In this document: positions 23,881 through 34,950 of the stretch, in pieces
How positions within the stretch are numbered: position 1 is the first letter of the stretch
How the letters are laid out: the number at the start of each line of letters is the position of its first letter
Assembly: GCA_963457665.1 (NCBI GenBank)
Contig: OY735219.1
Span: forward strand, 16,255,032-16,319,031
Source of the DNA: Thysanoteuthis rhombus
Taxonomy: Eukaryota > Mollusca > Cephalopoda > Oegopsida > Thysanoteuthidae
DNA length: 64,000 nucleotides
Reading direction: 5' to 3'
The notes under the pieces: model-generated
The model's database searches: none
The model's input: the letters and a program-made list of their open reading frames with translations, nothing else
What the model was told of the DNA's origin: nothing
Made by a program: the position numbers and the translations under genes

Positions 23881-25299
23881 TAAATTGTTTTGCGGTGGAG
23901 AATTAGATACAGAAATATTCCATATTTCTGTTGCCACTATTTAACCTTCACTTGGGCTCTGATTGCAATATTAGTAACAGAATTTAGTCTTGACTTGTCA
24001 CTGATGAACTTTATATTTATATGCAGATGAACTTTTACATCTACCTATATAGGAGTGATCAATTTATGATATTTATTGTTAATCTATCACATCAACATTA
24101 AAATGCTACTGTTTAAGCACCAAATTTGTCCTCTATGCTCACAATGTAGTTAGAAAAGTTCAAGATATTTCTTAGCCACTTATCCAATAGTGGAACTGCT
24201 ATCTTGAAAGACTGTGGTCACAAAGACTTTTTTTTCATAGATTTCATAAGTAAATTCGAAGAAAAGGAATCTAAAACATAGAATCAGTTAACTGTACGTT
24301 GAAAATGGTGTCACAAGCCAAAATCATTTTTCAGATGATCTCATTATTTTATTCACCTTTCTTATTAAGACATGACATGACATAATAAAAATCATGTCAT
24401 AGAAACTTTCAAGACTTCATGTCTGATAACCACACTTTAGAATAGCTTGAGATGAGTTTAGACTTAAAATTAGGACACTTGGATTGTTAAAAATAAATCA
24501 TGAAATAAGATAAGCTTTAGACTTGCTAGTGCCAATCCATACATAAATAACCCCATCATTTAGGGCTCGTATATTCTTGATTTGATATAATGACCATGTG
24601 TTTTGTCAATTACATTATTTTATTATGATTGGTTAATTTCATTCATCATAATAACATCAGTAGTGAAGGAATCTATAGAAACTATGAAATATTCAGTCTA
24701 TGTCAGTTGTTCATGCTGTTTTCTAATAATACCATCATCATGGTTAAATTGTTACAAAATAATTTCCTGGGTCTATAATGTTTTAAAACCTATTTATTAA
24801 CCATCTAAATATATCCGTTCTGGTAATCATCTGGGTGACAATCAAAACATTTTATTCCTCTGTGAAAGAATGAGCTACAAAGAGAAATAATTAAAACTTC
24901 TGCCTGCATAGAAACCGACATAAATAATGCTTTCCATGTGAATGAAATCTCTTCCCTTCTGTTTCACTCCTGAAACAACAACATTTCTGTGATTAACGCC
25001 TTGCAAGATTATTACAGTTGTGCAGTGAGCGCATTAATTGTTAATAATGACAATTTTGTTCATTCCAAATACCGTCAAATAAGATCTGTTGGCAGCATTC
25101 GTTGGTTTAGAGATTGGCAAAGATTTCATTGGAATGCATTTGTCCACAAGAGTTATAAATAAATACAAGTCTTACAGTAGATGAAATGATGTTCAATCCA
25201 GAGTTAATTAATTGTCTGCCTTTTCCTAAATGATATGATTATAACAAGGTGCAGAGTGGCCAAATGGTTCATTCTTCCGGTGAATGGAATCAGTCAATC
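23881..25299. other. Gene-free stretch, part looks like unique conserved-type sequence
   Basis: The part at about 24890-25150 has little simple repeat, no match to other window repeats and several homeodomain-type ATTA cores (GCATTAATTGTTAATAATGA near 25031). I only infer that it could be regulatory. Nothing else is supported. Confidence 0.35.
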
Positions 25300-25440
25300 G
25301 AGTTCAAATATGTTCATTTTGCAATGGAAATGCCAGTTGCTTATGTTATAAAAGGTCCCTGATATAGAGTTCAAACATGTTCATTTTGCAATGCCTTTCG
25401 GAAATGCCAGTTGCTTTTGTTATAAAAGGTCCCTGATATA
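25300..25440 (+). repeat. Recent tandem duplication (67/74 bp)
   Basis: Unit 1 (25300-25366) and unit 2 (25367-25440) both run from GAGTTCAAA(T/C)ATGTTCA to AAAAGGTCCCTGATATA. Unit 2 has an additional CCTTTCG and two or so substitutions. The near identity implies a young event. Confidence 0.9.
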
Positions 25441-25499
25441 GAGAATACACATATATATCAAAATTGGTATAATTTTTTTTTACTTGTTTAGCACAGTAA

Positions 25500-25610
25500 A
25501 ATCTTTTCATCATTGATCATCCTTTTTAACAATTTTTCAATTGAACAAGCTCAACACGGCATGCTGCCAAAAGATGTTGGTCACATAACGGTTTCAATTT
25601 AGTTACCAGA
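25500..25610 (-). repeat. R1 fragment, reverse
   Basis: The reverse complement reads ATGTGACCAACATCTTTTGG then CAGCATGCCGTG and a GTTCAATTGAAAAATTG block, equal to the first third of R1. Confidence 0.65.
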
Positions 25611-25680
25611 CCTGTACTTTATTTTTTGTTTTAGCGGCTGAGGTTGTAAAATAGATTTCGTAGCAAAGCAGTTACATTTA

Positions 25681-26101
25681 CAGACCTGCTAACTCCCCCA
25701 ATTTCAAACATCTTCTTCTGCTCTCCCCCCCAATTTTTTGGTTGCTATCTACCTGTATTTCAAAATATGAATATATTCTCCTATATGTAAAAACAAAACT
25801 GATAGCCGTTCAAGTTTTCAACTAAATTGTTCATTATCTTCAATTCCAGTAATGAAATCAAAATATCTTGTGTCAAATACACCCTGTCACTAGAAGCAAC
25901 CAGAGGAAGAACTATTGTAATAGGCAAAATTTTCATTTTCAGATTTTTTGAAGATTTATTTAGAGAAAACATGCTATTTTACGTTTTTAGTACTGTATAC
26001 ATTTTCTTGGAAATCTCCCCATTTTGGTTCATTTTTCCGTATTTTTTCTTGTAAAATTATCATGTCTCCCTATTTGATAACTTCCAAAGTTGGCAGGGTT
26101 G
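25681..26101. mobile_element. MITE candidate with CCTGCCAACT-type ends
   Basis: The left end CAGACCTGCTAACTCCC and the right end read inward, CAACCCTGCCAACTTTGG, form imperfect terminal inverted repeats. Both ends pass into sequence with T-runs and GGGAG/CTCCC. About 420 bases with no transposase. The frames on both strands at 25781-26054 are mutually overlapping and I do not accept them. Confidence 0.45.
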
Positions 26102-26175
26102 ACAAATGAAGTCAAGAAAAAGAACTTTTTGATATGTATTTATTACATTAAGTTATTTTTTTTACTTTCAATTTA

Positions 26176-26283
26176 TCAACTATCATCATTATTATAACTC
26201 TTTTTACTTTCCTTTCATCTTTTCAACTGAAAATTGAGACGAAAGAAAAATACTAGTGAAAAATTAATAATAATGATAGTTGA
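26176..26283. repeat. 108-bp imperfect hairpin
   Basis: TCAACTATCATCATTATTA at the left pairs with TAATAATAATGATAGTTGA at the right. Inside, CTTTCATCTTTTCAA pairs loosely with TTGAGACGAAAG around a short loop. Could be a tiny foldback element or a structured transcript. No evidence for expression. Confidence 0.65.
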
Positions 26284-26499
26284 CAATGCTCAATCAAATA
26301 TAAAATGAAAATGATATTGCTGTGACTTGTACTTCTAGTCTAAAAACAATAATAAATGCTAGAATTCTACAGGAAATCATGAATCACTGCCACATGTATA
26401 TGCTGCTTTTTACCGCATGAATTAAGCAGTGGTGGTAGTAAAATCAAGCTACCTGAATGAAAACACAATAAGTATTGTTGGAAGCATAAATTTGTGATT

Positions 26500-26620
26500 A
26501 GTTTTTTAAAAGCATGGACACAAGCTAAAGGAACCAATTTTGGTTTAAAATTTCATTGTAAATTGAATCTACCAATAAAACCCCATTTAGTGGGGTAATT
26601 TGAAAAAAAAAAGAATTCTA
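26500..26620 (+). repeat. R1 fragment
   Basis: GGACACAAGCTAAAGGAACC, ATTGTAAATTGAATCTACC and AACCCCATTTAGTGGGG correspond to the central and C-rich parts of R1. Confidence 0.55.
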
Positions 26621-26799
26621 CTATGAAAGTTTAGGGCTAGGCGAAGACCGGATAGATAGATACATATAAATTTTAGAACACATGAATAACCAGTGACAGT
26701 GATTAAACCTCTTTGTTGTGTGTATTGGTGACACTAGAGAGATTGGGGGAAAATGAAGAAGAAGTTTAATGGTTAGATTTGATCTTCTGCCAACTGTAG

Positions 26800-26890
26800 G
26801 GTTCTCATGGCTCAATTGGTAGAGCAGCTGGTACGTTTAACCAAGCTTCCTTGAGGCAAAAGGGATGCAAGTGTGAGTCTCACCAAGAGC
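26800..26890 (+). mobile_element. tRNA-like SINE head
   Basis: ATGGCTCAATTGGTAGAGCA matches a Pol III A box inside a tRNA-like D arm. About 50 bases later GTGTGAGTCTCACC resembles a T arm/B box. There is no consistent acceptor or anticodon stem, so I call a tRNA-derived SINE, not a tRNA gene. The 3' extent is unknown. Confidence 0.5.
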
Positions 26891-27144
26891 TCATCCTATA
26901 TTTTTATCTACCCAGTTTACTCATTGACATAGACTGAAGGCTTGAGTAAGTTGCAATGAAAAGCAACTAAGAATTCGGATGAAAGAAAAATGAAATACTG
27001 GTCAAGAAAATGAACAAGGATTATACATAGTTATGTATTCACAGACCAATAGAGTTTAATTCTTGAAATCTTTTAATTTCATCCCCACTACCTATCCTAC
27101 ATTTTAGTTACTTATAATCTTTATCTCAGTTTTTATCTCATCTA

Positions 27145-27224
27145 ACTAGTTTAAGCTTGCTTTCAAAAAATGATGGTATTATTCAGGTAATTTTGCAATT
27201 CCATTGCATGAATATTGAAAAGTG

Positions 27225-27225
<1 letters not shown>
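27145..27225 (+). repeat. R2 copy a
   Basis: ACTAGTTTAAGCTTGCTTTC, then AAAAAATGATGGTATTATTC and AATTTTGCAATTCCATTGCA. Followed by an AC microsatellite and a second R2 copy. Confidence 0.65.
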
Positions 27226-27268
<43 letters not shown>

Positions 27269-27290
27269 ACACACAATATATATATATATA
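27226..27290. repeat. (AC)n(AT)n microsatellite
   Basis: An AC run of about 48 bases with one ACAT break, then AT. Confidence 0.95.
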
Positions 27291-27450
27291 TTAGTTTACC
27301 TTTGCTGTAAAAAAATGATGGTAATTATCAAGCAATTTTGCTATTGCATTGTACTCATAAAATATCATAAACATAAGGTTGCTCTGTCATTTTTTATTTA
27401 TGACCAATATATATCCTGAATAATGTAAAGGTAAAATCAAGTACAGACAC
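27291..27450 (+). repeat. R2 copy b
   Basis: TTAGTTTACCTTTGCTGT, AAAAAATGATGGTAATTATC, AGCAATTTTGCTATTGCATT and a CCTGAATAATGTAAAGG end. The order equals that at 52205-52360. With copy a it forms a direct pair around a microsatellite. Confidence 0.65.
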
Positions 27451-28078
27451 AATTTATCAAATTAACATAACATAAAATTCTGATCATATGAAGTCATATC
27501 ACCATACATCACTGATGACGTAAGCGTGACAGACAACAAATGCACATTGCTGAATATTATATGGGTGGATATATGTGGTTATACATATGGATATCTGCTT
27601 CTCAGATAAAAAATGTTTAACATAATAGAAAATTCTATTTCTATGATGTTATGTCACTAGATGTCACTGATGATATAGAAAAATGTTACCGCCAATGAAG
27701 TAAGAAAGTGTGACAGAAAACAAATAAAAACACATTGGTTTTTCTTTGTTCTCTCTTGCTTGTCTTCACTTTTCATTTAATCAACCTTGAGACTCTCCCT
27801 CAAGTAGTCAGATGCAAAGAAGTGGTATGTGTAAAAATTCAATGGTATGGTATCCACGTGTAAAATTTATTAATAAACGCACATGAAGGCAGTGCCGACA
27901 TCCGACTCGTGAAATTTTATTGATTTAAAAAGAATCAATTACTGAAGCAGAAATGAATGCGCAGTTATTAGAACAACAGGCCCACCATCCCCATAGAAAA
28001 ATGGGTCATATCAGCAGCAGTAGCTCAATTATAATTGTCAGATAGATAGTGGTAGAAAGCAAAATCATTTGGTAGAGA
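27451..28078. other. Gene-free stretch with a loose direct repeat
   Basis: A TCACTGATGA block followed by a GTGACAGA block occurs at about 27508-27536 and again at 27664-27720. No gene seen. Confidence 0.4.
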
Positions 28079-28117
<39 letters not shown>

Positions 28118-28162
28118 CAGCTATAAGTCCACTGTTTTTCACATCATATATATATATATATG
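28079..28162. repeat. Two (AT)n tracts
   Basis: AT tracts at about 28079-28113 and 28147-28162, followed by GAAATGCAATGTGTATCCAT. That phrase is also seen in similar form near 20213 and reversed near 30958. Confidence 0.85.
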
Positions 28163-28464
28163 CATGTATGAAATGCAATGTGTATCCATATATATTTTCA
28201 CATCTATCGTATCCTGGCAATAATCATTTAAGAATGCAAACAACAATACATTTTTTTTTCTGTGTAACCTATTTCCATGAACATAATGTTATTACACCCT
28301 AATCCTAAGTAAAAGTGTCAGACAGCAACACTTTGACCCTAGTCAGAGTGCGGAAATGCTCTGATCTTAGGCAAAAGTACCAGTCCATATTTAAATCATC
28401 TCGTCATTCTTGACAGGTACTATTCTCGTATAGATATATATCAATACCAATTCTTATATCTCTA

Positions 28465-28466
28465 TT

Positions 28467-28526
<60 letters not shown>
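28465..28526. repeat. (TC)n(TA)n microsatellite
   Basis: A run of TC then TA units. Confidence 0.95.
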
Positions 28527-28529
<3 letters not shown>

Positions 28530-28530
<1 letters not shown>

Positions 28531-29526
28531 ATAACCTAATGGAATTGCTACACAAACACGTTCATGTTTCTGCCCTTTTAGGACATTATTGGGAGGTGCC
28601 TATTTTTTGGCGGAAAACTCTGCCTCATTTTATTTATATTTCTTTTTTCTTTTTATGATTGTTCCATATGTAGCATACTTACAAGAATGAAAAGATCACA
28701 TGTTTCAAGCCTTCAAGCAAGGAAGCCTCATCAGAAATGATGATTTCTCAGACAGTCCCTCTCCATTGCACTAAAATGGGAAGTTTTTGTTTTATTCCCT
28801 TAGACTCTTTATGGAGCAGAGTGCTACAGCCACATTGCTGTGGTTCCAGTAGCATATAGGTTTTTATTGGGTGAAGTTGCAAGCCCCTATTCCCACCCTC
28901 TTCTTCAGACTAGTTATAGCAATTGCCAAGCTGTAGAGTTTTTCTGTCAGAAACAACTAAAAAACACTAAAAGGGCACATGCCTCCTCCAAATTCATCAA
29001 CATTATTATAACTGAAAGAAAATCAGTTCACAACTACTTACGATTCAGGGGAGGTGAATGAAAAATATCCCTGAATACATCTCAAAATTTAATCAATTCA
29101 TCCTTAGCCGATTATCTGCCCTTTAACACAATATCATTGAAATTCATTTAGAATTTACATCTACTCTTTGTTCTATGTTCAATATAAAGTCATATGTTAA
29201 AAGGAGAGTAGATAGAATGAAATAGCTAAAATACTTTTGGTAGCCATTTTCAGATCACTAATAACAGAAACTTTGTTTACTAGTTTTAATTTTGATAAGT
29301 GCAATACCAGTATAAAATTTCCTCTAGATATTTTTGATTTTTTTTTCTTTTTCGAATCAACAGAATAACATCATATTAAGTTCTCCTATTCAAATGAATA
29401 CTAATCTTATAAAAACTTTTGTTTCATATGCATGTATCATCTTTCTTTGCTTATATCCTCATGGAAGATGATGCAGTAAACTCACTTCCAGCTTGCCAGG
29501 CTTGTGAAAGCCTCATACTGTTTATC
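28530..29526. other. Gene-free stretch
   Basis: No element defined. The 73-codon frame at 28840-29061 has no motif. Near 29498-29513 AGGCTTGTGAAAGCCT makes a small stem. Confidence 0.4.
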
Positions 29527-29596
29527 CTCCCTGGTATTCCTCAATGGTCACCAATCTAAGTACTGACTAGGTTTGATGTTGCTTAACTTTGTTGAT
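29527..29596 (-). mobile_element. 5S rRNA-derived sequence (SINE3-type or pseudogene), copy 1
   Basis: The minus strand reads AAGTTAAGCAACATC, AGTCAGTACTTAGAT, GGTGACCATTGAGGAATACC. This is the 3' half of metazoan 5S rRNA including the internal control region (A box, intermediate element, C box). The first half of 5S is not recognisable. Many changes from the conserved sequence exclude a functional gene. A second, independent 5S-like piece at 48591-48660, also on the minus strand, favours a 5S-headed SINE family over a single stray pseudogene. Confidence 0.8.
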
Positions 29597-29649
29597 ATAA
29601 CTAGAACAAGTGTATTCAATATTACTTAGCCATAACCCTTTAGCCTCAA

Positions 29650-29800
29650 GGTGATGTTCCCTGATCCATATCCTTGTATTAGTGCTTAGCTTAGAGGCAT
29701 CAAGTACCATTTTTAAAGTCTTTAGTATGATTCAGCGGTGGATTGAACTACAGCCTACCAAACTAAGGGTGAGCACTGCACTACTGGGCGAGAGTGATCA
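29650..29800 (-). mobile_element. tRNA-like SINE head upstream of the 5S-like piece
   Basis: On the minus strand AGTAGTGCAGTGCTCAC resembles an A box and GTAGTTCAATCCACC a B box about 35 bases further. It lies about 140 bases upstream, in the same orientation, of the 5S-derived segment, so the two could be one composite element or a nested pair. Confidence 0.45.
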
Positions 29801-30399
29801 GTTCTTTTATTTCATATAGGTGTGTAAAAGAATAACTTTTGTTTTTGATTGTTATTAGTATAAACAATGGTATAATATTACTTTCTATGATTGGGTCTTC
29901 TGACCTTAATTTGAACTTCTATTTACAATTGAGCTTATATCAAAACTGCAAGATAAGCTTGATATTAAAAGCAGGGATTTTCTTTCATTTATAATTCAAT
30001 ACAGAATAAAATAACTTTCATTTAAGCATCTGACTTGAGTGAATATATAGGACTTCCTTTTCTCTTGATACTTGACTAACATTAGCAATATGAGTGGAAA
30101 CCAGGCAATTACATTTCTACAGTTAAAGGATAGAAACTATCTGATATTACAGTATAGTTATACAGTGTATGTTGGTGCAAACAATAAGTGTGTATTCTCA
30201 TTGTTTCAGATCAGTGAATCAAACATCTTCATCGAATAGAAATATGAGTGACAATAAAATAAAATCATGCTGGAGAAATTCTTAACATAGGGCACACAGC
30301 CAATGTGCTCAAAGTGTAAAGTAGGTATACAATGAATGAATAATACGTGCTATGACAAAAACATGTAAAACAAAATGCGAACCAACTTAAAATTATAGA

Positions 30400-30725
30400 A
30401 AGAGTCATGCTAGGGATAACTTCAAAAGATAGAAAAAGATCAACATGGATCAGCAGAAAGACTGGTAGTGAAGGATATTATGCAATTGATTAAGCAACTA
30501 AAATGGAGATGGGTGGGCCTCTGCAAGACAGAATGATAACAGATGGAGCAAAAGGCTACCTGATTGATAGCCATGGTACAGGAAGTACAGTAGGAAAAGA
30601 CAAGATACAAGATCAATGGATTTAGTGGTCAAACATGGCAGAGGTTAGCATAATCACGGTTGCCATTGAAGGAAATGGGAAAGGCCTTTGACCAGCAGTG
30701 AACTTATAACGGATGATGATCATCA
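30400..30725 (+). mobile_element. Degraded LINE 3' end
   Basis: AAATGGAGATGGGTGGGCC then GATAACAGATGGAGCAAAAG corresponds to the KWRWAGH...DNRWT block of the LINE at 8365. Later GGCCTTTGACCAGCAGTGAA and GATGATGATCATCAT correspond to the tail. The sequence differs more from the 8365 copy than the other fragments do, so it may be another subfamily. Confidence 0.65.
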
Positions 30726-30922
30726 TTAAATACATGCATGAATTTAAATGAATCGTATCAGAAATAGTCTAGAGGAACCTTCACATTTTTCCTACAATAA
30801 ATTGTTTATTCATGGGTTGGGGCAAATCATCCAATGATGTACCAATTCAATTGTATTTGCCCATTTACTGTGGCAGGAGTAGCTCAGTTGCTGTTCTCTA
30901 AATGTGGCGTTAGTTATTTAAT

Positions 30923-30985
30923 ACTAGTTTACCCATGCTGTCAAAAATGACGACATATATGGATACACATTGCATTTTTTTATTG
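30923..30985 (+). repeat. R2 fragment
   Basis: ACTAGTTTACCCATGCTGTC then AAAAATGACGACATA matches the start of R2. Just upstream GTAGCTCAGTTGCTG resembles an A box, but no B box follows. Confidence 0.5.
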
Positions 30986-32347
30986 AGATATATATTGCAG
31001 TGATCTTGGGAAGAGCAGTCTGTTGATCACAAATGGATATTATTATTTTCAGATTTTTGTTTTTATTATTTTCTATTTTTCTCTTGTTGTTTGAACCTAG
31101 AGTACAGATTTGTTCTCCAAGTTTGTTTTTTTTATATTGTTTGAAGAGGAAATAACCACATAAATCAGATAACACACATGTTATCAACTCATAAACAGTA
31201 GCGGAGTCCAGGGCATCATGAGACTATAAAATTTGTAACTTTTCTGAATCAGTAGAAGATGGAATATTCTATCCCTTAATGGTATCATAGAATATGATGT
31301 TCCATCTCTCATATATTAATGTATGAATGATTATGAAACTCAAAACCTGGTAGAACTGGGTACAATTTTTAAAGGAGTATCAAAATGTCTCAATGTACCC
31401 CTTGTTTTGGGGCGCGTAGACACAATATACATGCCACATGGGAAAACTATAAAACAAACAATTTCTATTTTTGGGATGGTTGGCGGGAGAAAGCAAATAT
31501 CATAATCCTGTGATGCATCTTTCTAATGTTATAGATTTTCTTAGTCTTAAAATCAGTAAAGTCATAATTACCCTCAAGAAATTGATGTATAGGATTGAAG
31601 ACTTGGAATTCTACTTCAGGCTCATTGTCGCTTCAGTCTTTCTTGACAGCAGCGCTTCTCTTGCACTGGCAATGATGCTTTTCTGCTTTTCATGACACTG
31701 CTGGCCTGGAACACTCTCCTTTCCTGTTGGGGATTTGGGAAATCACCTAAATTCTTATGGAGAACAAAATGTAGCTGATGTGCATGGTTCTTGAGACTGA
31801 TTTGAATGTTACAAATTGAAATTTGGCTTTCATGGTTATCAAGAATGAGCAATAACAGATCTGAGTTCATCCATCCTGACATCCTTTCTCCATTGTGCCT
31901 TACAACATCTTTATACAAACATAATTGTTATATACCATAATGCAGACCAACAACATTGATATCTTATCAAGCCTAGGTACAGTAGCCTATCCCCTTAAAT
32001 TATTAATCAAGGGTTTCTACCTAGATCCTGTGATTAATTGTATATGGGATTCAACACATGAGAGAAAAATTTCACTTTGGAGTGAAATAAATGACCAAAC
32101 TATGATAAACTCACCTTTTATTATGGTGTATAATGGTACATATCCACAAGAAATGATAGTGTTTTCAAATCTACAGTTTTTGAGAAAATGGGGTTTGTTA
32201 CTGTGTCCCCATGTCTCATTGTGCCCCAGTAATCAATATTTCAGCTACTGGTAGTCTGACACTTCCTTTTAGTATGGACAAAATTACAAAAGGGAACTTG
32301 AATTAGACTACTTTACATAGGGGTTCACTTGTGTCACTGTTGATCAA
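30986..32347. other. Gene-free stretch
   Basis: Frames at 31323-31505, 31471-31695, 31622-31918 (minus) and 31925-32254 overlap one another and none shows a known domain. I looked hardest at the 98- and 109-codon frames and could not support either as an exon. Confidence 0.45.
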
Positions 32348-32720
32348 TATTCCTTCTAATTTTTAGTAACCAGAGTGTACAAAAATATTATCCAGTGCAA
32401 ATTTTTATTCCTGTGACAAAAATGTATGCACACTGAATGCTTGTGTGAATGTAAACTAAGAGCTCTTTTTCCAAAAAACAACAAAGAAAAAAATTTTCAG
32501 AAGGGGTCAGTTGGAGTACTGATGCCAATTTTCAAGTCTGTAGAAAAAAACAGTCTGGTCAGGAGCACTGGAATAGAAAAATGAGATCAAACATAAATAC
32601 ATGCATATATATAAAAGATATTCCTTTGAATTTTTAGTAATCAATACATGCATTTTTCCAGTGACAAAATTATGTGCATACTGAATGCTTGAGCACTAAT
32701 GTAAACTAAAAATTGTTTCA
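32348..32720 (+). repeat. Direct repeat, units of about 110 bp
   Basis: Unit 1 (about 32348-32460) and unit 2 (about 32619-32715) share ATATTCCTT, AATTTTTAGTAA, CCAGTG, GTGACAAAA, ACTGAATGCTTG and AATGTAAACTAA in order, offset by about 260 bases. Confidence 0.7.
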
Positions 32721-33769
32721 AGAAAATTTCGGCCCAGACAATCACTTATGGCTAATAAAATTGTATCGTCATGTTTTAATGATGTAAGTATGAGTGCATT
32801 CTATGAATTGACATATTTAGTTGAGATTTATTCTATGCTTTGAACTACTTTGTTCTGTTTGCTGTTCCATTATATAGAACATCAGTAAGCATTTCTTATT
32901 TTTATATGATGCCAAAATGTCTCTTTTTCTCCCCAAAATGTCTCTGAAAGGTAATCATATCTCTTTTTGTCCAGACCCACATTGGTGAAAACTCCAGGAA
33001 GAGTTGTATGAAGGTTTAAGATGAATGAAAAGAATTCAGGGAAATGTATTTTTTTCATTAATACTCCTGATGAAACAAAGGGTTGGGTCTTTCATGTCAA
33101 CAATTGCAGTAGTTCAACCATTGACAAACATTCTACTTGGGAGGAATGATAGAATAGATAATGAAATGGTATGGGAAGGATTCTTTTTTTTTGTTTCTAT
33201 TTTCTCTGAAGTAATATTTATTTAACCTCATTTGGTCAGGAAAAATGGGAAAATTCTCAACTTGGCACCAGGACTGGAATATCATTTAGGCTGCCTCCTT
33301 CACCACCTTGAAATGTTGAAATCTTATACAATTCTTCAACAGACAATGATTTAAGCAGTGTTAGTTTTGCATATCAGAAACTAAGTTCTGATTCCAGAAT
33401 CAGAGCCCAAGTTACTTTTCACTCATACAGAAAAACACATGGAGGTTCTGAAGAGAAATTCAAATTCCGAAGAGAATAATATTTGACAGAGTAGCTATTT
33501 GGACAGTTTTCATATCTTTGCTAATATTCCCTTGGATATTATAAGTTGGATTAGTTTACTGTATTTCAAAAACTTTCCTGATGTTGCTTGTCATCATCTG
33601 ATGAATACAAGGTGATCTACACTCAGTTAATGTCTTTGCTATGTGAAATAGAAGAAAATATGAAAATAGTTCTTTTATGTCAGACTTGGCATCTTTATCA
33701 ACCAACTGAATCTCAATAGTTTTTTTGAGGTTTGTGTTACGTGACAAGCACCCTTAGTGGTGTTACTCA
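32721..33769. other. Gene-free stretch
   Basis: No element or gene recognised. Short frames at 33025-33225 and 33556-33747 (minus) are chance. Confidence 0.45.
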
Positions 33770-33915
33770 CTTCTCTATACGTTATTTTACCCATTGTGTG
33801 GGGGAAAGGAGTTGGATTTGTGACTTTCCCAAGGGCATTAATTGTAGTCAATGTTTGAACTCACCTCGCTCAGTCTATTTTCTATGCTACTTACTACTCA
33901 GCCACTGACACAGCC
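33770..33915 (-). mobile_element. tRNA-derived SINE copy, same family as 1370-1590
   Basis: On the minus strand: A box TGGCTGAGTAG (about 33905), B box GAGTTCAAACA (about 33862), then CCCTTGGGAAAGTCAC and CCAACTCCTTTCCCCC with an AATGGGTAA block. That order parallels the copy at 1370-1590. The central CTTGGGAAAG type block is reminiscent of conserved central domains in several marine invertebrate SINEs. Confidence 0.65.
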
Positions 33916-33949
33916 AATAACATATCAGGTATCCGAAAATGCTTTTCTA

Positions 33950-34700
33950 ATTCCAGTCTGAAAAAATAAAACAATATTCTTTCGAAATTCGCCATCAAGT
34001 TTAATGAACAACATATTTATCATTTTGTTCCACCATTTTCTACCATCTTTCCGGTAACTTCGTAATCTGATTCTCCAAGAACATTTCTACTTTTTCAGTA
34101 AAGAACTGCTCTAAGTGGTCTTTGTGGGAAAAAGAATTTGTTTTTTTATCCAAAACAATGCTGTAATGATCAGAATAAACAGTAATCCAAAGCGATAATA
34201 TCTGGTGAATGTGGCAGATAAGTGAAAATTTTCAAACCAAGCTGTAAAAAGTTTTACCTGGTCACCAAAGAAACTTGCAGTATTGCATTAACCTGATGAG
34301 ATTTTATGCCTTTCCTATTAACTAATTCTGGAGATTTTCATTGATTACTACATTTAATTGGTCTAATTAGGAATAATACTTGTTTGAATCAATCATTTGG
34401 TTCTCAAGAAGGAGCTCATTGAGGAGAATCCACTTCCAATCCCACCATATACACATCAATTTCTTAGGATGAAGTGAGTGGTTGTTCATTTCACTTGCTA
34501 CACCATCTCTTGCATTCCATGCTGTTGTTATGAGTCCACTTTTCAAGGCCTATCACTCACAAAAAGGAATATCTTAATTATGTAAAAATCACAAATCACT
34601 AACAGAAATATCAGAATTGGAACTTTATTCTTTGCTTCATTCTTTGAAGATACAAACCATCTGGCCAAGTTGTATTGAACTCTAAGACATGAAAAATTGT
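33950..34700 (-). mobile_element. mariner transposase relic
   Basis: Reading the minus strand in broken frames gives a mariner-type catalytic region. LHPKKLMCIWWDWKW lies at about 34480-34430. It is followed by a LLLENQMIDS block, a degraded SLWITVYSDHYS block where the family has its PDL(A)PSDYHLF motif, then DHLEQFFTEKVEMFLENQ. The C-terminus, LPERW and VEQNDKYVVH, ends at a stop at 34001-34003. Several stops and frameshifts interrupt it and the N-terminal half is hardly traceable. The catalytic acidic residue expected in the TGDE block is not clearly preserved. The copy is old and inactive. Termini were not located with certainty. Confidence 0.85.
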
Positions 34701-34950
34701 AATGAGGGAAAATAGTGTCTGATTTTTTTCATCAGGAATCCATGATATTCTCATAATTTTAGAGTAGATTGAAAATCAAGGGTGTATCAAAATCATCTCT
34801 AGAGAGCTCATTCATGTTTTTTAAGCCCATTTGGTATTTTTCAAATATCCATGAAATTGTGTAAGTTTTTAAGTGCTATTGGTCAGGATCTCCACTACAT
34901 TGCATTTTAAACCATCATAATTGACTACTAATGATCATCCACTTCTGGGG

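Noticed and set aside
26800-26890. Functional tRNA gene
   Set aside because: A and B boxes are present, but acceptor and anticodon stems do not pair.
30870-30915. tRNA-like head GTAGCTCAGTTGCTG
   Set aside because: A-box-like only; no B box within the expected distance.
31622-31918. 98-codon minus frame
   Set aside because: Reasonable composition, but overlapped by other frames, without recognisable domain or convincing splice sites.
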